From positions 2,666,001-2,730,000 of the forward strand of contig NZ_CP151650.1 of the NCBI RefSeq assembly GCF_038397775.1: a stretch of DNA of 64,000 bases, given 5' to 3'. Numbering within the stretch: the first letter of the stretch is position 1; each line of letters begins with the position of its first letter. Below the pieces are notes generated by a model. That model searched no databases, had not been told where the DNA came from, and saw only the letters and a program-made list of their open reading frames with translations. Below are positions 61,698-64,000 of this stretch, piece by piece. Both the position numbers and the translations under genes were made by a program. Source of the stretch: Pseudomonas sp. RC10 (GTDB taxonomy: Bacteria > Pseudomonadota > Gammaproteobacteria > Pseudomonadales > Pseudomonadaceae).

Positions 61698-62888
61698 ATG
61701 AATGCTGTCACGATGATCGAGCGCGAAAAACGCTTCTGCGCTCACAATTATTCGCCATTGCCGGTTGTGCTTGTCAGAGGGGAAGGGGTGTGGGCAATCG
61801 GGAGCGACGGGACGCGCTACCTGGACATGATGTCGGCCTATTCCGCCGTCAGCCACGGGCATGTCCACCCACGTATTCGAAGTGCCGCCGTCGCGCAGAT
61901 CGACAAGTTGAGCGTGATTTCTCGCGCCTTCTACAGCCAACCGCTGGGCGAATTCCTCGAAGCGCTGTGCCGGATCACCGGATTCGACGGCGCGCTTCCA
62001 ATGAACAGCGGCGCCGAGGCGGTTGAGACGGCTATCAAGGCCGCGCGCCGCTGGGGCTATCGGGTGAAGGGCATTGCGCCCGATCAGGCCGAGATCGTGG
62101 TGGCCGACAGTAACTTTCATGGGCGCACATCCACCATTGTCGGATTCTCCAGCGAGCCTGCATACAGGGCTGATTTCGGGCCTTTCTGTGGGGGCTTCAA
62201 GCAGGCGGGCTTCGGTGATATCGAAAGCTTTCGGCAGGTGATCAACGCCAATACCTGCGCCGTATTGATCGAGCCCATTCAAGGCGAAGCGGGTATTCGC
62301 GTCCCTCCGGCCGGGTTCCTGCGGGAACTTCGGGCCCTCTGCGATCAGACCGGCACGCTGTTGATCCTCGACGAAATTCAATCGGGTCTGGGGCGTACGG
62401 GGAAATGGTTCGCCTTTGAGCACGAGGAGATTCGGCCCGATGCCGTGATCCTGGGCAAGGCACTGGGTGGCGGAATCATGCCGGTCTCCGCCTTCGTCGC
62501 AAGGCGTGAGCTGATCGACCAGTTCAATCCGGGCAGCCACGGGTCAACGTTTGGCGGTAACCCGCTGGCCGCCGCCGTTGGCCTGGAGGCACTCAAGGTG
62601 CTGGAAGAGGAGGGCCTGATTGAAAACAGCGCACGTCAGGGCGAATACCTTAAACAACGTTTGAACACTTTCAAGTGTCCAGCGATTCGAGAGGTGCGTG
62701 GTCGAGGTTTGTGGATCGGTATCGAGTTGGATCGTCCCGCGAAACCTTACTGCGAAGCGCTGCTTCAGGAAGGGGTGCTGACGCGTGAAACCCATGAAAA
62801 TGTATTGCGGATTGCACCTCCGTTGTCGATCACGCGTGATGAGCTGGAATGGGGGCTGGAGCGAATCATCAAGGTGCTGGGGTCCTGA
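61698..62888 (+). CDS. Class III aminotransferase, ornithine aminotransferase-like
   Basis: The 396-residue PLP enzyme resembles RocD-type ornithine aminotransferases: YSPLPVVLVRGEGVWAIGSD near the start, PMNSGAEAVETAIKAARRWG, LLILDEIQSGLGRTGK with the PLP-binding Asp, and the PLP lysine in ILGKALGGGIMPVSAF. It would move the delta-amino group of ornithine (or a related omega-amine) to 2-oxoglutarate. ATG 61698 follows AGGAAATCAAG, 34 bases after the deacylase stop, so the two are co-transcribed. Confidence 0.93.
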   Translation: MNAVTMIEREKRFCAHNYSPLPVVLVRGEGVWAIGSDGTRYLDMMSAYSAVSHGHVHPRIRSAAVAQIDKLSVISRAFYSQPLGEFLEALCRITGFDGALPMNSGAEAVETAIKAARRWGYRVKGIAPDQAEIVVADSNFHGRTSTIVGFSSEPAYRADFGPFCGGFKQAGFGDIESFRQVINANTCAVLIEPIQGEAGIRVPPAGFLRELRALCDQTGTLLILDEIQSGLGRTGKWFAFEHEEIRPDAVILGKALGGGIMPVSAFVARRELIDQFNPGSHGSTFGGNPLAAAVGLEALKVLEEEGLIENSARQGEYLKQRLNTFKCPAIREVRGRGLWIGIELDRPAKPYCEALLQEGVLTRETHENVLRIAPPLSITRDELEWGLERIIKVLGS

Positions 62889-63041
62889 ATCCTGATGTCT
62901 CCCGGTTTGCCGGGCTCACGTGAAACAACCCACCGATGTGAATCGTTTTCTGTGCCTTTTTCGGGTCTTCCTGACCTTCATTTTCGCTTCTTTCCAGGAG
63001 TCTGCCTCGCTGGGAGGGCCCGCAAATAAGGGAATTCGTCT

Positions 63042-63067
63042 ATCAGGATGCTAATTGACATCCTGAT
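63042..63067. promoter_or_regulatory. Inverted repeat over a TTGACA element
   Basis: ATCAGGATG and CATCCTGAT are perfect nine-base arms eight bases apart, and TTGACA at 63055-63060 lies inside it as a -35 box. This is the classical layout of a repressor operator in front of the isomerase gene. The rest of the 237-base gap contains only a small CCCGG-TTTG-CCGGG hairpin near 62900. Confidence 0.6.
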
Positions 63068-63125
63068 TGCGAGCGGATTAGCATGGCCGCTCAACGTCGA
63101 TACCTCCCAAAAAAAGGACAGATCC

Positions 63126-63725
63126 ATGCAGGTTCAATTCGTCTTCGATTACAGAAGTCCCTATTCGTATCTGGCTAACGCTCGTTTGACCGAACTTGAG
63201 CACGGTGTTGAATACCTCCCGGTCGACGTTCTGGCGGTCATGAAGAAGGTCAATAACCAGCCTTCCCCGGCATGCCCTGTAAAAGCCAAATACGCCATGG
63301 AGGATGCGGCGCGATGGGCGAAGGTGTATGACGTGCCGTTGAAACCCAACATGGACCTTTTCAAAGCGCTGCGCACCGCCGATGTGGACGGTTCCCTGTT
63401 TTCCAGGGCAGGCCTTGCCGCACTCAAGACCGGTGTGTTTGAAGCGTTTCACACCGGGCTTTTCCACGCGGTGTGGGCGGGAGAGGATGATTTGGTGAGT
63501 GTCGAGGGGCGCAGTGCGTTTCTGAAGAAGCTTGGGCTGGACGTTGATGTGTGGTCGGTCGCGGACACCGCTGATATTCGCGAGCAAATCGAAGCGCACA
63601 ATGAGTCATCAGCTCATCGTGGCGTTTTTGGCGTCCCGTCCTTCGTTTGCGCCGACGAGCTGTTTTTCGGCAATGATCGGCTGAATTTTGTCATCGCCAA
63701 GCTCAACGCCGCCAAGGAGGCTTGA
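63126..63725 (+). CDS. 2-hydroxychromene-2-carboxylate isomerase-like DsbA-family protein
   Basis: The 199-residue protein has the DsbA-like thioredoxin fold with a serine, not CxxC, at the active position: FDYRSPYSYLANARLTEL. HCCA isomerases of naphthalene catabolism share this motif and use glutathione. Other landmarks are YAMEDAARWAKVYDVP and FGVPSFVCADELFFGNDRLN. AAGGACAG precedes the ATG at 63126. It is followed by an SDR gene two bases after its stop, forming an operon that continues beyond the window. Confidence 0.9.
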   Translation: MQVQFVFDYRSPYSYLANARLTELEHGVEYLPVDVLAVMKKVNNQPSPACPVKAKYAMEDAARWAKVYDVPLKPNMDLFKALRTADVDGSLFSRAGLAALKTGVFEAFHTGLFHAVWAGEDDLVSVEGRSAFLKKLGLDVDVWSVADTADIREQIEAHNESSAHRGVFGVPSFVCADELFFGNDRLNFVIAKLNAAKEA

Positions 63726-63726
63726 T

Positions 63727-64000
63727 ATGGGCGATAGAAAAGTGGCAATCGTCACCGGCGTCGGACCTGGCACCGGCACCGCAATCGTTCGCCAGCTCGC
63801 TGACGCAGGTTTTCAGGTGGCAATGATCGCCCGCAATGCAGAGCGGTTGAGCGCTCTTGCCCATGAGCGGCCGGACGCTCACGCGTTTCCCGCCGACGTC
63901 TCGAATCCTGATGCACTCGATAGCGCACTGGATGCGATACGCGAGCGGCTGGGAGACGCGGACGTTCTCGTCCATAACGCGGTGGGAGGCGCATTCGGCA
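63727..64000 (+). CDS. SDR-family oxidoreductase, 5' part
   Basis: The first 91 codons are visible before the window ends. The N-terminus MGDRKVAIVTGVGPGTGTAI gives a Rossmann NAD(P)-binding glycine motif, and VLVHNAVGG takes the place of the NNAG motif. Co-transcribed with the isomerase-like gene. Catalytic residues lie beyond the edge. Confidence 0.88.
   Translation, partial: MGDRKVAIVTGVGPGTGTAIVRQLADAGFQVAMIARNAERLSALAHERPDAHAFPADVSNPDALDSALDAIRERLGDADVLVHNAVGGAFG

Overview
The window reads as a chromosomal segment of a fluorescent or plant-associated Pseudomonas. The evidence is the GC-rich coding DNA, the Pseudomonas-type REP repeats (cores like CGCGAATGAATTCGCTCCTACAG), the single-cysteine SthA, the RssB/RssC pair, an OprD-family porin and an RsmX-like small RNA.

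From 0 to 20.5 kb the window is mostly core chromosome. It opens inside a giant toxin-like (DUF6543-type) protein, then carries a chalcone-isomerase-like periplasmic protein, sthA, a glycerophosphodiester phosphodiesterase, a PilZ protein, lolCDE, a CopR/CopS-type two-component system next to a secreted cupredoxin, queF, DUF4404, a HAD protein lacking its nucleophile, mlaA, a second PilZ protein, rssB-rssC and tal. Three inverted REP pairs and several clean terminators separate these units.

Between tal and a glutaredoxin gene (20.48-21.04 kb) there is no protein gene. This gap holds a probable RsmA/CsrA-titrating small RNA: stem-loops presenting GGA, a strong intrinsic terminator, and a GacA-type half-site at the expected distance.

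From 21 to 51 kb the content is accessory. Small transcription units repeatedly pair a regulator (LysR, AraC or CGNR zinc finger) with a small redox or detoxification enzyme: SDRs, an old yellow enzyme, a peroxiredoxin-like protein, a GST, three carboxymuconolactone-decarboxylase-family (CMD) proteins, three Asp-nucleophile alpha/beta hydrolases, a tautomerase, ABM-domain and NTF2-fold proteins, and an RclC-like membrane protein. Several members between 25.6 and 32.5 kb have lost key catalytic residues, while intact paralogs sit nearby. The two CGNR regulators share a promoter/operator architecture with identical spacing, and a third orphan copy of it lies in a gene-free gap at 42.1 kb.

From 51 to 63 kb there is a likely catabolic unit. 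A LysR regulator and a serine hydrolase face a dipeptide/opine-type ABC importer (binding protein, two permeases, one fused double ATPase), followed by an OprD porin, an aspartoacylase/desuccinylase-like deacylase and an ornithine-type aminotransferase. I infer uptake of an N-acylated amino compound, deacylation and transamination. The window ends with a 2-hydroxychromene-2-carboxylate-isomerase-like protein and a truncated SDR, preceded by an inverted repeat over a TTGACA element.

I saw no tRNA, rRNA, CRISPR array or intact insertion sequence.
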